Part shown: piece after piece, positions 41,880-52,614 of the stretch
Layout: every line of letters begins with the position of its first letter
How positions within the stretch are numbered: position 1 is the stretch's first letter
Assembly (NCBI RefSeq): GCF_963678975.1
Contig: NC_089279.1
Coordinates: 32,452,660 to 32,516,659, forward strand
Length of the DNA stretch: 64,000 nt
From: Dysidea avara
Lineage: Eukaryota > Porifera > Demospongiae > Dictyoceratida > Dysideidae
Direction: 5' to 3'
The notes under the pieces: generated by a model
What the model was told of the DNA's origin: nothing
Databases searched by the model: none
The model's input: only the letters and a program-made list of their open reading frames with translations
Translations under genes and position numbers: made by a program

Positions 41880-44750
41880 CCTAGTCACAACACTATAGGC
41901 ATAAACTGTGGTAGTTCACCTGTAAATTCTACCAGTAGTCCAAACAAAAATTTGCTACAACATCTTGCAATTATTAACTTTTGCAGCGTAACAAATAAAC
42001 ACGCTGAACTAGAAACATTCTTAGTTCTACATAGTATACGTTTCTTAATTGGTACAGAATCACATTTGCATCAAGAAATTACAAATTCAGAAGTATTCCC
42101 AAAAGACTATCATGCATACAGGAAAGACCGAAACAGTCATGGTGGAGGAGTGTTCATAATAGTTGACAAAAATGTTCTATCTAGTCAAGTGTTAATAGAT
42201 TCTCCATGTGAAGTAGTGTGGGCACAAGTACATGTACAGAACCATCCCGATATAATTTTAGGATCCTTCTACTGTCCTCCTCATTCTCCAATATCAATTT
42301 GGGAAGAACTGTCTGAATGTATACAACAAGTTCAACAAATGTTTCCTGATGCAGTACTCATTCTTGGGGGTGATTTTAACTCCCCAGGAATTGATTGGTC
42401 TTCTGGTTGTTTAACTGAATCTTATTTGCCAGCAACATTTAGAGAATCATTAATTTTGCTATCCCAAGACTTTTTATTAGAGCAAATAGTTACCAATCCT
42501 ACTAGAGAAGAAAATATTTTAGACCTATGTTTTATATCACATCCTAGCTATGTTTGCCAATCTAGAACTGTTTCCGGCTTAAGTGATCATAATGCAGTAA
42601 TTGTTGATCTGTTAAATTGTATTCCTTGCAATAGCAAACCTAGAAAGAAAATGTATTGTTTTAAAAGAGCAGACTGGGTCTCTCTCCGTGACAAAGTAAG
42701 CAGCATTTCTGCAGATTATTTACAACTAAATGAAACCAACTCGAGATCTGTTGAAGAAAACTGGAATTATATACGTGGAAACCTCTTACAAGCTGTTGAC
42801 ACCTACATACCAATGAAATATATTTCTAGCCAGAAAAAACTTCCATGGATGACACCTTGCCTTAAAAGACTAATAAGGAAAAAGCAGAGATTTTACAATA
42901 AAGCAAAGCGAACCAGGACAGCTACTGATTGGGAGCAATTTAAGAAGATTCAAAAACAAGCACGCCGATCCATCCGACTACAACATAACAACTACCTTAC
43001 CAATATTCTTAATTCTTCAAGTAAACTGAAAGGAAACAAACCCTTTTGGAACTTCATTAAATCTCAGAACCGTGACCACACTGGAATTAGTGTACTACAA
43101 ACCCCTGATGGAATAGTTACTACACCAAGCAGTAAAGCTGAAATTCTCAATAGTACATTTCAATCAGTGTTTACAGTAGAAGATCAAACTTCCTTACCTA
43201 CATTACCAGAATCAGTTCATCCACCCATAGAAGAGATAACCATCACAGAACCTGGTGTCTTTGCTCTCTTATCTCAGACAGATCCACACAAAGCAGGGGG
43301 GCCAGACAACATTCCAGCTCGAATACTTAAGGAACTTGCATATCAGTTAACACCAATGCTTACACACCTATTTCAACAATCTTTGACTACTGGCGATATA
43401 CCACAGGAGTGGAAGTCTGCATTTGTAACTCCATTATTTAAAAAAGGCAAAAGATATGATCCATCTAACTATCGTCCGGTGTCCTTAACATCAATTGTCT
43501 GCAAAACGTTGGAACATATTTTAGTCAGTCAGATTATGAAACACCTGGAAACAAATAGTATATTGTGTAACAACCAGTACGGATTTAGAGCTAGACGCTC
43601 TTGCGAATCACAACTGCTGCTAACAATTGATGATTTTGCTCGTGCATTAAATAACAGGTTACAAGTCGACATTGGAATTCTGGACTTCTCAAAGGCATTT
43701 GATAAAGTTCCACATGCCAGGCTTGTGAAGAAATTAGACTATTATGGAATACGAGGGAAAACACTTCAGTGGATTACATCTTTTCTACACAACAGATCAC
43801 AGCAAGTAGTCATTGAGGGAACATACTCATCCCCATGTAAAGTCACATCTGGAGTACCTCAGGGTACAGTTTTAGGACCAACACTATTTCTACTATAATG
43901 ATCTAATATCAAATATTCAGAGCACTGTTCGTTTATTTGCTGATGACTGTCTTATCTATCGACCAATAAATTCTCCTAACGATCATCAGCTATTACAACA
44001 AGACTTAAATACACTAAATACTTGAGCTAAAACATGGCAAATGAAATTTAATGTTGACAAGTGTTGCATTCTTCAGTTATCCAAACACCACCATAAAACA
44101 ACATTTCTTTATCACATGTCAAACAAACCCCTCAAAGTTGTTGAACAGCATTCTTACCTTGGAATAATAATAGATCACCATCTTTCTTGGGGACCACAAG
44201 TTAACCATGTATGCAACAAGGCAACCAGACTAATCGGTTTTTTACAACGTAACTTAAGAAGCTGTTCACGTGCACTTAAAGAACTAAGCTATAAACAATT
44301 TATCTTACCTGTGCTGGAATATGCTGCTGCAATTTGGGACCCATACCACCTAAAGGACATAAATAAAATAGAAATGATACAACATAGAGCAGCTAGATTT
44401 GTCCTGAATCGACCATGGAGAAGGAATATGCGAGATAGTATAACTGATATGCTAACATCATTAGAATGGCCACCACTCCAATTAAGGAGAAAATGTGCAA
44501 GATTATCTCTATTATACAAGATTATCCACAACCTAACTAAAATACTAACAGCTACTTACCAACATTATCACCTGTCACTATTACAAGATCTAATCATGAA
44601 CAAAAATTCCTACACTATCATACATCAATAGACAATTATAAGTACTCATTTTTCCAAGAACAATACCAGAATGGAATGGACTACCACAAGACATCATCAA
44701 CCAACAAACTATTGACAGCTTCAAACAATTATTATACAATCACTTTTAAT
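41880..44750 (+). pseudogene. LINE L7 ORF2 (endonuclease-RT), nearly intact
   Basis: Endonuclease motifs are all present: INFCSVTNK, IGTESHL, RKDRNSHGGGVFI, GGDFNSPGIDW and GLSDHNAV. Reverse transcriptase: FKKGKRYDPSNYRPVSL, LDFSKAFDKVPHARL, SGVPQGTVLGP and RLFADDCLIY. C-terminal: PVLEYAAAIWDPY and IQHRAARFV. Damage: a frameshift near 43,895 just before the FADD box, a TGA at 44,023-44,025, and further frameshifts near 44,560 and 44,660. The open part from 41,952 is 648 codons. Close relative of L4. Confidence 0.88.
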
Positions 44751-44801
44751 TTAATGTACATTAGCACTTATGCCCCAGGCGGGCTCTGCTAATTAAACAA
44801 T

Positions 44802-44833
<32 letters not shown>

Positions 44834-44845
44834 TAATAATAAATG
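44751..44845 (+). repeat. LINE L7 3' UTR hairpin and AAT tail
   Basis: TGCCCCAGGCGGGCTCTGCT followed by AATTAAACAA and an (AAT)n tract at 44,802-44,843. The arrangement is shared with L4, L5, L8 and L1. Confidence 0.7.
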
Positions 44846-44861
44846 AAAGCGATTTCATGGG

Positions 44862-45514
44862 TATTTCCGCGATTTGAATTTCGATCACGTGAGTGCCTAT
44901 TTCATGTATTGGATTGCTCTATGCGTTTACTGGGCGAGATAGCCGTATTGTTAGGTGTTTTTAAGCTTCGTATCCTTGCTTCGCAGACTGTCTCACTGAT
45001 GTATCAACCATTCTGGTATCTGTTTGCAAAAATCGCGTAATTTTAGCCGAATTTCAGCATATAGATGGCTCAGTCAGATGGCTAACAAGCTTCAATTATA
45101 ACCATACTCCGCATCCAGGTACGTTTACCTAGTACTGGTCATTGCTGACCCACGGCGCAGTTGCTGTTCTGCTTGTCCTGTGCTCCAGAGCAAGAAACAT
45201 TTTGTCTGTCGCCAAAAAGGCACACAAATCGTGCTGCCACCAGAAACTGACCAATAAAATCAAACCACCAATACTTTGAGTTGATGATAAACTACTTGAA
45301 CAATGTTGAGAGTGAATATCGTGGCATACGAAGAACCCTACGAATTGCTGCAACGAAAAATCACGTGATTTTAAGACATTTGTATCGTTTTCTACCAGAA
45401 GAGAGTGACAAACTTGGCTGCCACGCTGGTGTTATTCAAGTTACACTTAGCCTAACACATGACAATAGTTAGGTAGTTGATTGGAGGATATCGATTTTTC
45501 GCGTTGCGGACCCT
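44862..45514. repeat. Right arm of palindromic element
   Basis: Inverted copy of 39,661-40,320; see the element entry. The arm ends GCGTTGCGGACCCT before the target duplication. Confidence 0.88.
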
Positions 45515-45688
45515 ACCTATCGCCAACTGTAAAACAGGACACATCAGATTCCATCAACACCATTAAGTCCAGGATACTGTAGTTAGGTATACTAAAGAGT
45601 ACAGCCTAAAAGCGGATCACGTGGACCGAGCCGGACGAATAGCATGGTAAAATCGGCTTCCGGCACCGGACGAATAGCCACTACGTAC
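45515..45688. repeat. Dispersed repeat R1, copy B, right half
   Basis: CCTATCGCCAAC, CAGGACACATCAGATTCCATC, AGCGGATCACGTGG and two CCGGACGAATAGC units match copy A at 4,645-4,825. It is followed by a small MITE. Confidence 0.65.
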
Positions 45689-45847
45689 ACAGTTTCTAGT
45701 AGTTCTTGCGCGACAACAAAAACAAGCGAAATCACGTGCATAGGATTTCGACCAATTAAATCGATTCATTTCTGAACTTCAAACTGTAATTACCACACGT
45801 TACTTCCGCTTTAAATTTGTCGACGCGCAAGAGCTATTAGAACCTGT
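45689..45847. mobile_element. 159-bp MITE, 4-bp TSD
   Basis: Ends ACAGTTTCTAGTAGTTCTTG and the inverse of ACAGGTTCTAATAGCTCTTG. It is flanked by GTAC (45,685-45,688 and 45,848-45,851). No coding content. Confidence 0.7.
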
Positions 45848-46094
45848 GTACAAGAAAAGAACTTACTGAATGTCACGTTTTCTTCGTGGAAATCCACAAT
45901 AGTCCACGGAACTATCACCCTTCCTAAATAACAATTGTAACTTGCACGCTTATGTAGTGATGTACATTTGTACAGTTTCTTGTGTAAACAATAATAGTCT
46001 TACTAAACAACATAGCCACGTGGCAAAGAATATTCTCGAACATATAGCAGAAATCACCGTAAGAACACAGAAACATTTCGTATTTCTAAATACT
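45848..46094. other. Spacer before FADD-type copy 2
   Basis: No recognised gene. The retroelement similarity begins abruptly near 46,095 (ACTGATCAGGGCCAGCG). Confidence 0.4.
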
Positions 46095-46584
46095 AATTAC
46101 ACTGATCAGGGCCAGCGCCATCTTGAGGCTGTATTGGGCTCTCGAGAATTTGCAGAGGGGTTTGTGACCATGCAAGAAGGTTTGTTCTTGGTCCAGTGAA
46201 GTGCTTGCTTTGGCTGAGATTGCTACAAATCGTCCTCATGCGGCTTTTTGTGCTTTCACTCATAGGATGATAGGCCGGTGGGTATACATCATGAGGACCA
46301 TCCCCAATGTCGGGCTCCTGTTTCAGCCTCTAGAGGATGCCATCCGTTTGAAGCTGATCCCTGCCCTCACTGGCCACGGTGCTTGTTCTGCCATAGAGCG
46401 TGATGTGCTCTCTCTACCCTGCCGCCTAGGTGGCTTGGGTATTGTCAATCCTGTAGACATTGCTGATTCTCAGGTTACTGCATCTATCAAAATCACACAC
46501 CCTCTGAGATCTTTGATTGTTGCTCAGAATCTACTAGCCCCTCTACCCGACGTTAGTTCTATCAAGGCTCAGATTCATCAGGAT
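46095..46584 (+). pseudogene. FADD-type retroelement, copy 2, segment 1
   Basis: 5'-truncated just before the RT connection region: GQRHLEAVLGSREFAE, then NRPHAAFCAFTHRMIGRWVY, LPCRLGGLGIVNPVDIADSQ and PLPDVSSIKAQIHQD. One frameshift near 46,198. It closely follows copy 1 (16,320-16,785). The catalytic FADD box is missing because of the truncation. Ends at a T run (46,585-46,595) where an antisense relative is inserted. Confidence 0.75.
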
Positions 46585-47218
46585 TTTTTTTTTTAAAGAA
46601 AGAATAACCGGCCCAAGTTGGCACTCCCATCCACCACACTCTACTCTACTCTAAGATGTTCTATAAAATGGGTTTAGCCTTTTCCTACACCTACAGAGCT
46701 ACTGAAACAGAACCTACAGAACACAGAATAGAAAAAAAAGGAAATGGGGCTTAAACGGCCCCAAGACGCCCCTCCCCCAGTGCAAGGTCAACTGATGCTG
46801 GAACATGACCCTTAAAGGGATGACCAGAGGAGGAGCGAGAACCCCTTATGCACATGATGGCAGAGTGCAATAAGGAGAAGCCAAGACGGCAGCAAAGCCA
46901 GCTCATCACCCTACAGTACGGTGATTTCCACCTACAGGATAGGAGGAAGGCCAGGCGTTTGTAAGCCACAGTGGTGGAGGCACCCATGCCTCCAGAAGTT
47001 GAAAAAACAAGAGGACTAAAATTACCATGTTCCACCTCTCGCACTCTCTCCTCATACTGACGGCGCTTCGAAGTTTCATGCTGGCGATAGGGATTACAAC
47101 GGTTTGAAGGGGCATAAGGGTTAAATATTCTAACATCAAAAAAGTAGGTTCAAACCGAGAACCCCAGAATCCAGAAGCCTTGATGTCCAAGCGAGCACCG
47201 ACATCTTGGTTAGCTGTA
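46585..47218 (-). mobile_element. Antisense 3' fragment of the FADD-type family
   Basis: On the minus strand it runs from TANQDVGARLDIKASGFWGS through EVEHGNFSPLVFSTSGGMG and MCIRGSRS to a 3' UTR and an A run (the plus-strand T run at 46,585-46,595). This is the C-terminal domain plus poly(A) of the same retroelement family, inserted in opposite orientation within copy 2. A frameshift lies near 47,110. It shows that the family mobilises through a poly(A) 3' end. Confidence 0.7.
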
Positions 47219-47535
47219 CGTAGGGAGAGAGATCGTCGCTCTACTTTGAGGGGGAGGGCTTCTACGATCAAATCTAATCTTTCGTCACAATCCCAAAGAG
47301 TTTTAGACCTGAACAGTGAACCGGGGTCTTCTGCCTGGCTGACAGCATTGCCTTTAGCAGAGCAGGGGTTCCATCTGATGAAGCAAGAATTTTGGGATGC
47401 CTTGCATCTTAGATACGGCTGGAAGCTCCCAGTCACTGTGTTTGTGGGGTCCCATTTTCTGCGGATCATGCTATGATTTGCAGACATGGAGGCCTCACAT
47501 TTGTTCGCCACAATGCTTTGCAAAACATCACTGCA
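47219..47535 (+). pseudogene. FADD-type retroelement, copy 2, segment 2
   Basis: Continues copy 2: RRERDRRSTLRGRASTIKSN, SQRVLDLNSEPGSSAWLTAL and QGFHLMKQEFWDALHLRYGW. It runs to ATCACTGCA and is cut there by TAG7 copy 2. The frame shifts near 47,430-47,440. Confidence 0.75.
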
Positions 47536-48372
47536 GTAGAGATTTCCAACTACATTAAATAATTAACATTCCATACATTCATTTGTATGGACAATATTGT
47601 GCATTTTGTCAGGGTCATTTTAGTGCAAACCCCACCTCAATCAGTGGTTCCTATCAAAAGATATAAGGAAAAGAAGTTGACAGTGTGATGATTTTTGTGT
47701 ACAGCATTTCAATGCTTTTTATGTATATTGCATGGCACCAAACACAATATACAAAGTGTCACAAATCTAGATAGGAAACTAATAACGACATGACATTTTC
47801 ACCACATATCTATTTTATGAAGAACAGCATATGAAGTAAGTAAAACCTTTCAAAAGTGACCACTTCTTTGTAGACTGACCACTCAGAATATTACATGAAT
47901 AAAGCAAGTGATGCATAAATAAAACTGTGTATTATGTAATACTAGATATATATACACAGGTACTTAATGCATTTTCAAGGATAACTAACTAGAAAAATCG
48001 GTAATATTTTATAAATGTCAAGTACTGGCATCACAAGTCGCAATTAAGTTGAATTAACACATACTTTGGAAACATGACAATCAGATAACACAATGTAAGA
48101 GCAACATTATTTTTAAAATAGATTTGTTTGGACATTGCTCAGCTTTATTTGTCACATTGTAAACACTAAGATGATAATTATTATATAACACAATGACATC
48201 ACTGTACTACAAAGAGAAATTATAAATAGTTTCTGATCAAAATTACAATCACTGAAGCTGCTATAAAATGGATCAAAACAGCAGTAAACACACCAGAATA
48301 TAACAACAGGTACGTGTGAAGCCATGTAAGGTTGGTATCACATGCCAGTCTCCACTTTTGAAAAGATTATGC

Positions 48373-48660
48373 TCAACCTTGAACCTTATTTTGCAATTCC
48401 GCGCAAGACAACAAACTGCTCACCTTCAAACTATACTTGCATCGATGCAGGGGGATGCCTTGAAGCCCAGGGTGATTGTAATGCTGAATTCTGAGCAGTG
48501 TTAGATGGCGATTTACCTTTAAAAGGGCCATATTTCCATCGTAATCCAACATCAATCGTCCTCCAATCAAAAAACACATGGCAAAATCGAAATCAGCATA
48601 TACGGTTTGCCCAGAACCACTTTCTTCGTCCTCATCAGCAGCAGATTCACGCGGAAACAC
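48373..48660 (-). CDS. Acidic ORF of TAG7, copy 2 (hypothetical)
   Basis: Same frame as at 28,376-28,699: FPRESAADEDEESGSGQTVY, then DFAMCFLIGGRLMLDYDGN and LLSCAELQNKVQG. Differences are few (DISM to DFAM, SNLL to SSLL). The donor-like AAG/GTAAAT and AAG/GTGAGC junctions are conserved too. The upstream end is cut by the nested transposon about 20 bp beyond the acidic block. Function unknown. Confidence 0.4.
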   Translation of the reverse strand: MFPRESAADEDEESGSGQTVYADFDFAMCFLIGGRLMLDYDGNMALLKVNRHLTLLRIQHYNHPGLQGIPLHRCKYSLKVSSLLSCAELQNKVQG

Positions 48661-49204
48661 TCGGAAACTTCGGCTATCACGAGGGGTCCGCCACGATTCG
48701 GAATCACGTCGAAGACCTCAGGAATCACTGGAATCAATCAAGGAATCATGGAATTATGGGAATCTGAAGCGGAATCAACTTTGTAATTAGAAATATTTTG
48801 AAATAAATGTTATGAAAATTATATCGTAAATTACCGTTTAACACAGTATAACACACTCATAAGCTAAAGATGCTAACTCTCACTTGTTTTGCACCTGGTT
48901 TTACACTTTGTGTATACGCCTACGTGTATTACAGTGAGTGTCCCTGTGCGTTTCTAGTGAGGTTTAAGTCTTCGCGAGTGAGTGCGAGCCGTCGCAGAAG
49001 CAGCTAACTACAGCCACTATATACTAGCTAATTCATTCTCCGTCAGCTGGCTGTTGGATCGAGGTTTCCCGGATTCCAGAACATCCTTTAATCTAACAAT
49101 TTTCAATAACAGCTCCTACAAGTTCTCAGTGGGGCCCGGATCCGGTGTTCCCAACGAGACTTATACTAACCCTTAGCTAACTAGCTTGTTAATGAGTTGC
49201 AATA

Positions 49205-50655
49205 CATTCTTACTATAATTATTGCAGAACTCATATGGGTGAGTATATTACAATATAGATGTAAAATCATGAGGCTACAAATATAAGCTATAAAAATAAA
49301 TTACAATGTAATATGTTTCAGAAGTTCCTTAAAAGTATCTATATTGTCACAATTTATATCACTAGGTAGAGTGTTCCACAATCAAATTGAAGCAGGAAAG
49401 AAACTGTATTTATAAGAATCAATAGCTGTGTCTGGCTGTATAAATTTAAGTTCACTACTTCTGGTATACCTTGATCTATGAGCTATATAATCAGGAAGTG
49501 ATACATTCGCAATGCTATGAATAATTTTATGGAACATCTGAAGCCTTAAATGTTTGAAATGAGTTTCAATGGTGCTCGAGTTAAGACGTGATAACATGTT
49601 TGATACACTGCTGGTTTGATATTAATCATTCATTACAAAGCGAGCTGCACATCTTTGCACAGACTCAAGTTTGTTTTTGACCGTCTGCTGTAAGGAGCCC
49701 ATGCTGCAGCTGCATATTCCATTGTGGGCTTGACGTAAGTAAGAAACAGGTCGATTCTTTGATTTTACAGGAGCAGTTTGCAAAATTTCTCCTCACAAAA
49801 CTTAATACAGAGTTTTCCTTTTTGCACACATTGTCCACATGTTGGTTAAAAGATAATTTTGAATCAATTGAGACTCCCAGGTACTTGGCACACTGAACCA
49901 CAGTAAGTTGTTCTCCATGAAGGTGGTAACTGGAGTATATAGGGTTTCGTTTAAGAGTTATAGATACAACCACACATTTGTCAACACATAGTTCCAATAT
50001 CTGTAAATCATCTTGCAAATCTTTAACATCTGTTAAACTATCAATTCTCCTATATAGAATGCAGTCATCAGCGTATAAGCGACAAATAGAACTTAATTCG
50101 TTAGTGATATCGATTTGATTGATTGATTGATTTTTAAATTAGCCTCAAGTCAGTCGGCAATGCCGTTCTTCCCTGACTGAGGAGGAAACACAAAAATAGC
50201 ATACATATACACATATAAACTACAACAGCACACACACAGACTGAACAAAAAATTACAACACACACATAGCACATACAAAACAATTAAGCAAACAATTTAC
50301 AAACATAAAAATCATCAACAAATTTTACACAAATAAGAAAATAAATCGTCCTGAAAAGTTGGAGATGTTAACATGTCGTTAGGAACTGCATTCCACCAGT
50401 GGGCAGCTTGAGATCTAAAATGCTTTTGAGTAAAAGAAACTCTACATCTTGGTGGCTGTGCAAATAGCTGTGTAGTATGAGTAGCATATTGATATCTTTT
50501 ATGTATGTAAAAAATAGCAGAGGCCCTAGTACAGAACCTTGTGGGACACCACTCAAAACATCACAGGGGGTGGAAGTGCAACCACCACACACAACACTCT
50601 GTGTACGTCCAGTCAGGAAAGATGTGATCCAGTTTAAGGTCTTTCATCAGGGTTA
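49205..50655 (-). pseudogene. LINE fragment L8 (RT core to C-terminus)
   Basis: From 50,655: LNWITSFLTGRTQSVVCGG, VLSGVPQGSVLGPLLFF, then (after a nested fragment) DITNELSSICRLYADDCILY, TVVQCAKYLGVSIDSKLSF and a C-terminus at 49,382-49,597 ending YKYSFFPASI. Several frameshifts. The 3' UTR holds CTCACCCATATGAGTTCTGC. It is carried inside the 2.46-kb transposon. Confidence 0.75.
50112..50489 (-). mobile_element. 378-bp LINE 3' fragment, 7-bp TSD, nested in L8
   Basis: Flanked by TGATATC (50,105-50,111 and 50,490-50,496). On the minus strand it reads RSQAAHWWNAVPNDMLTSP, a LINE ORF2 C-terminus, then a 3' UTR with TCAGTCAGGGAAGAACGGC and an AATC-repeat tail. It is a typical 5'-truncated insertion and comes from a LINE subfamily different from L8. 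Confidence 0.82.
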
Positions 50656-51402
50656 GCTAGTGTTGTGACGGTGTCCACTGACACTTTTGTCAGACGCAGA
50701 AATATAGAGCTGCCTGCCCAGTAATGATAAAATAAATAAATAAAAATAGGCTATTGCCAGCGAATTTGCAGCGGCTCGAGTCCATGCCGGGTGGAACTTA
50801 AAATGACTTCGGTACTCACCAGTAGGTTCAGCAGAGGTAGCTAAAGTGATACACTGTGATAGTCACCATTCTGGCTCGCCTATAGTACAGAATCCATTCT
50901 ATGGAATCGTGGAATCAACTTGGAATTACAGAATCAGCCTTGGAATCAGCCGGAATTATTAGAATCATATGGAATTATAGGAATCCCTTTTGGAATTAGA
51001 CGGAATAAAGGAATCGCGAGGAATCGCTGGCAGAATCAGAGGAATCAGAGGATTCAACGTTCGGAATCTAGGAATCAACTGGAAGTACGCGGTGATTCCG
51101 AATCACGTCGATCATAATCCTGAGTGGCGGACCCCTCGGGCTATCACAGGTGCCACATTCTTCCAATTAGAATTACGTACGCAATTATTTGTATGGGCTT
51201 CCTATGGGGATTTTTATTTCTCAAACTTTGATTTGCTGTATTTCAATAAATACCGCATGGATTTTAATCCAGTAAAGTGCAATACAAAGTACGAAGCATT
51301 GGCTACCATTTACTGGAACGGCAGCTTGTGAAACGTTTATTGAAGGTGTATAATTTAAGTAGCAAAAATATGTGTGAAAAATTGGTAGGTTGGAAATCGC
51401 TA

Positions 51403-52055
51403 ACTGCAGAGTGGCTTTCCAAGACATGTCATGGTGTGGCCCTTGAGCCATCTTTACAGCCACTTACTGGGGAGATCATTACACCTAAGACTGCCAACCG
51501 TCAGGATGAGGCTAGGGCAGACATACATGCTAGGGGATTCTGGGGGCAGCGGCAAAGTGCCTTTTTTGACGTAAGGGTGTTTCATCCTAATGCACCGAGC
51601 CACTGCAACACCACTGTCCCCTCTTTGTATCGACGTCACGAGGCACAGAAGAAACGTGAGTATGGTGACCGTGTCAGAGAGGTTGAGCAGGCCTCCTTCA
51701 CTCCCCTTGTGTTTGCGACCACTGGAGGTATGGGAAGGGAGGCAATAGTTTTCTACCGTCGTTTGGCTGACCATCTATCTCGCCGCGGCTCTACTAGTTA
51801 CAGTCAGACTCTGGCTTTTATCCGATGCACATTGTCTTTTTCTCTACTTCGGTCAGCTACAATGTGCATACGTGGAAGTAGGTCCATCTCGCATTGCTCC
51901 TCTGATGCCTCTCCTGAGATGAGCCGCATTGACAAGCACAGGGACTTTTAAACTTTCAGCAATCTGGTCCTTTTCATTCAGTTGTCCAGCACGTGCTTTC
52001 TTTGTGCTGGAGGTGGTAGGCAAGGGCAGTCCATCCAGCCCGGGGAAAAAAATTT
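51403..52055 (+). pseudogene. FADD-type retroelement, copy 2, segment 3 (C-terminal domain)
   Basis: Resumes after TAG7: AEWLSKTCHGVALEPSLQPL, TANRQDEARADIHARGFWGQ, SAFFDVRVFHPNAPSH, RRHEAQKKREYGDRVREVEQ, SFTPLVFATTGGMGREAIVF and CTLSFSLLRSATMCIRGSRS. The frame is open over about 170 codons and about 75% similar by eye to copy 1. The C-terminal block may be a PD-(D/E)XK-like nuclease (inference). The 3' UTR holds GTGCTGGAGGTGGTAGGCAA and ends in an A run near 52,045. Confidence 0.75.
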
Positions 52056-52136
52056 CAATAATAATTACCAATGCGGAAAGTAAAGTGGTATGCGGGCGGG
52101 TGACGGGAACCAAGGAATTAATAAATGCTGGCCTAA

Positions 52137-52614
52137 TAGTCCAATCATTTTATGAAAAAAAGGAGTCAACCTTAAACTAATTGCAATACAAATGGTTTCA
52201 ACAGTTTCTGGCACAGAAAAATGTGCTCTATAACATATCAAAAGTCCCGGAAAATCCCATTGGGGGAAGTACCCTTTTTGCATGACCTTTTTAGCCATTT
52301 TTAGCAAAAAATGTGTATTTATTCTTCTATTTCAGCTGTACATTATCCAAACTATTTATATTTGGTATCAAATGATTGCTCTCACTATAAGCAACAAGAT
52401 GATACTTGTTTGGTATCCATAGCTTAATCTGTTTTAAAGTTATCATCATTTTACTGGATAAAACTGACATTATAAGCCCCGCCCATGCACTTAATTAAAT
52501 TTTAGTTTAAGCTATTTATTGCTTGTCTAATGATAGTTTTCCCATAGCAAGGGACACTTTTTATAACAGAGTGTCATAGTGAAGACTATAAGGTGCATGT
52601 GTTACCATGGAAAC
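52137..52614. repeat. Left TIR of the Academ-like transposon
   Basis: Inverse of 57,453-57,924 with few differences. The short frames inside it (for example 52,065-52,307 minus) are fortuitous. Confidence 0.85.

Larger units (their letters stand above)
39661..45514. mobile_element. Palindromic element with ~650-bp inverted arms, 8-bp TSD
   Basis: Both arms start AGGGTCCGCAACGCGAAAAA, the left one after an extra T. They are inverted copies over 39,661-40,320 and about 44,862-45,514. Flanks are ACCTATCG (39,653-39,660 and 45,515-45,522). The uninterrupted repeat R1 copy at 4,641-4,656 shows GCGAACCTATCGCCAAC, an empty site that confirms the boundaries. The loop holds a complete LINE. The 8-bp duplication and very long arms suggest a Mutator- or foldback-like element; no transposase was found. 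Confidence 0.87.
48680..51138. mobile_element. 2.46-kb transposon with GGAATC-rich ends, 8-bp TSD
   Basis: Perfect 15-bp ends CGAGGGGTCCGCCAC, flanked by GGCTATCA (48,672-48,679 and 51,139-51,146). The TAG7 copy at 28.1 kb shows the empty site TGATAGCC at 28,393-28,400. GGAATC/GGAATT units recur at both ends (about 48,700-48,775 and 50,885-51,105). The next inward block, GATTCGGAATCACGTCG, is also inverted. The interior has a LINE fragment but no transposase. Superfamily open; the 8-bp duplication would fit hAT, or Mutator if 9 bp. Confidence 0.88.
47536..51402. mobile_element. TAG7 element, interrupted copy, 7-bp TSD
   Basis: Inverse of 28,137-29,526, with ends TAGAGATTTCCAAC and (inverse) TAGCGATTTCCAAC. 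It is flanked by a perfect 7-bp duplication ACTGCAG (47,529-47,535 and 51,403-51,409). The interrupted retroelement frame is continuous when one duplication copy is removed. A 2.46-kb transposon is nested at 48,680-51,138; without it this copy is about 1.4 kb. Confidence 0.9.

Noticed and set aside
52065-52307. Small frames in the Academ-like TIRs (also 57,641-57,889)
   Set aside because: They are the same sequence in inverted repeats and lack starts or domains.
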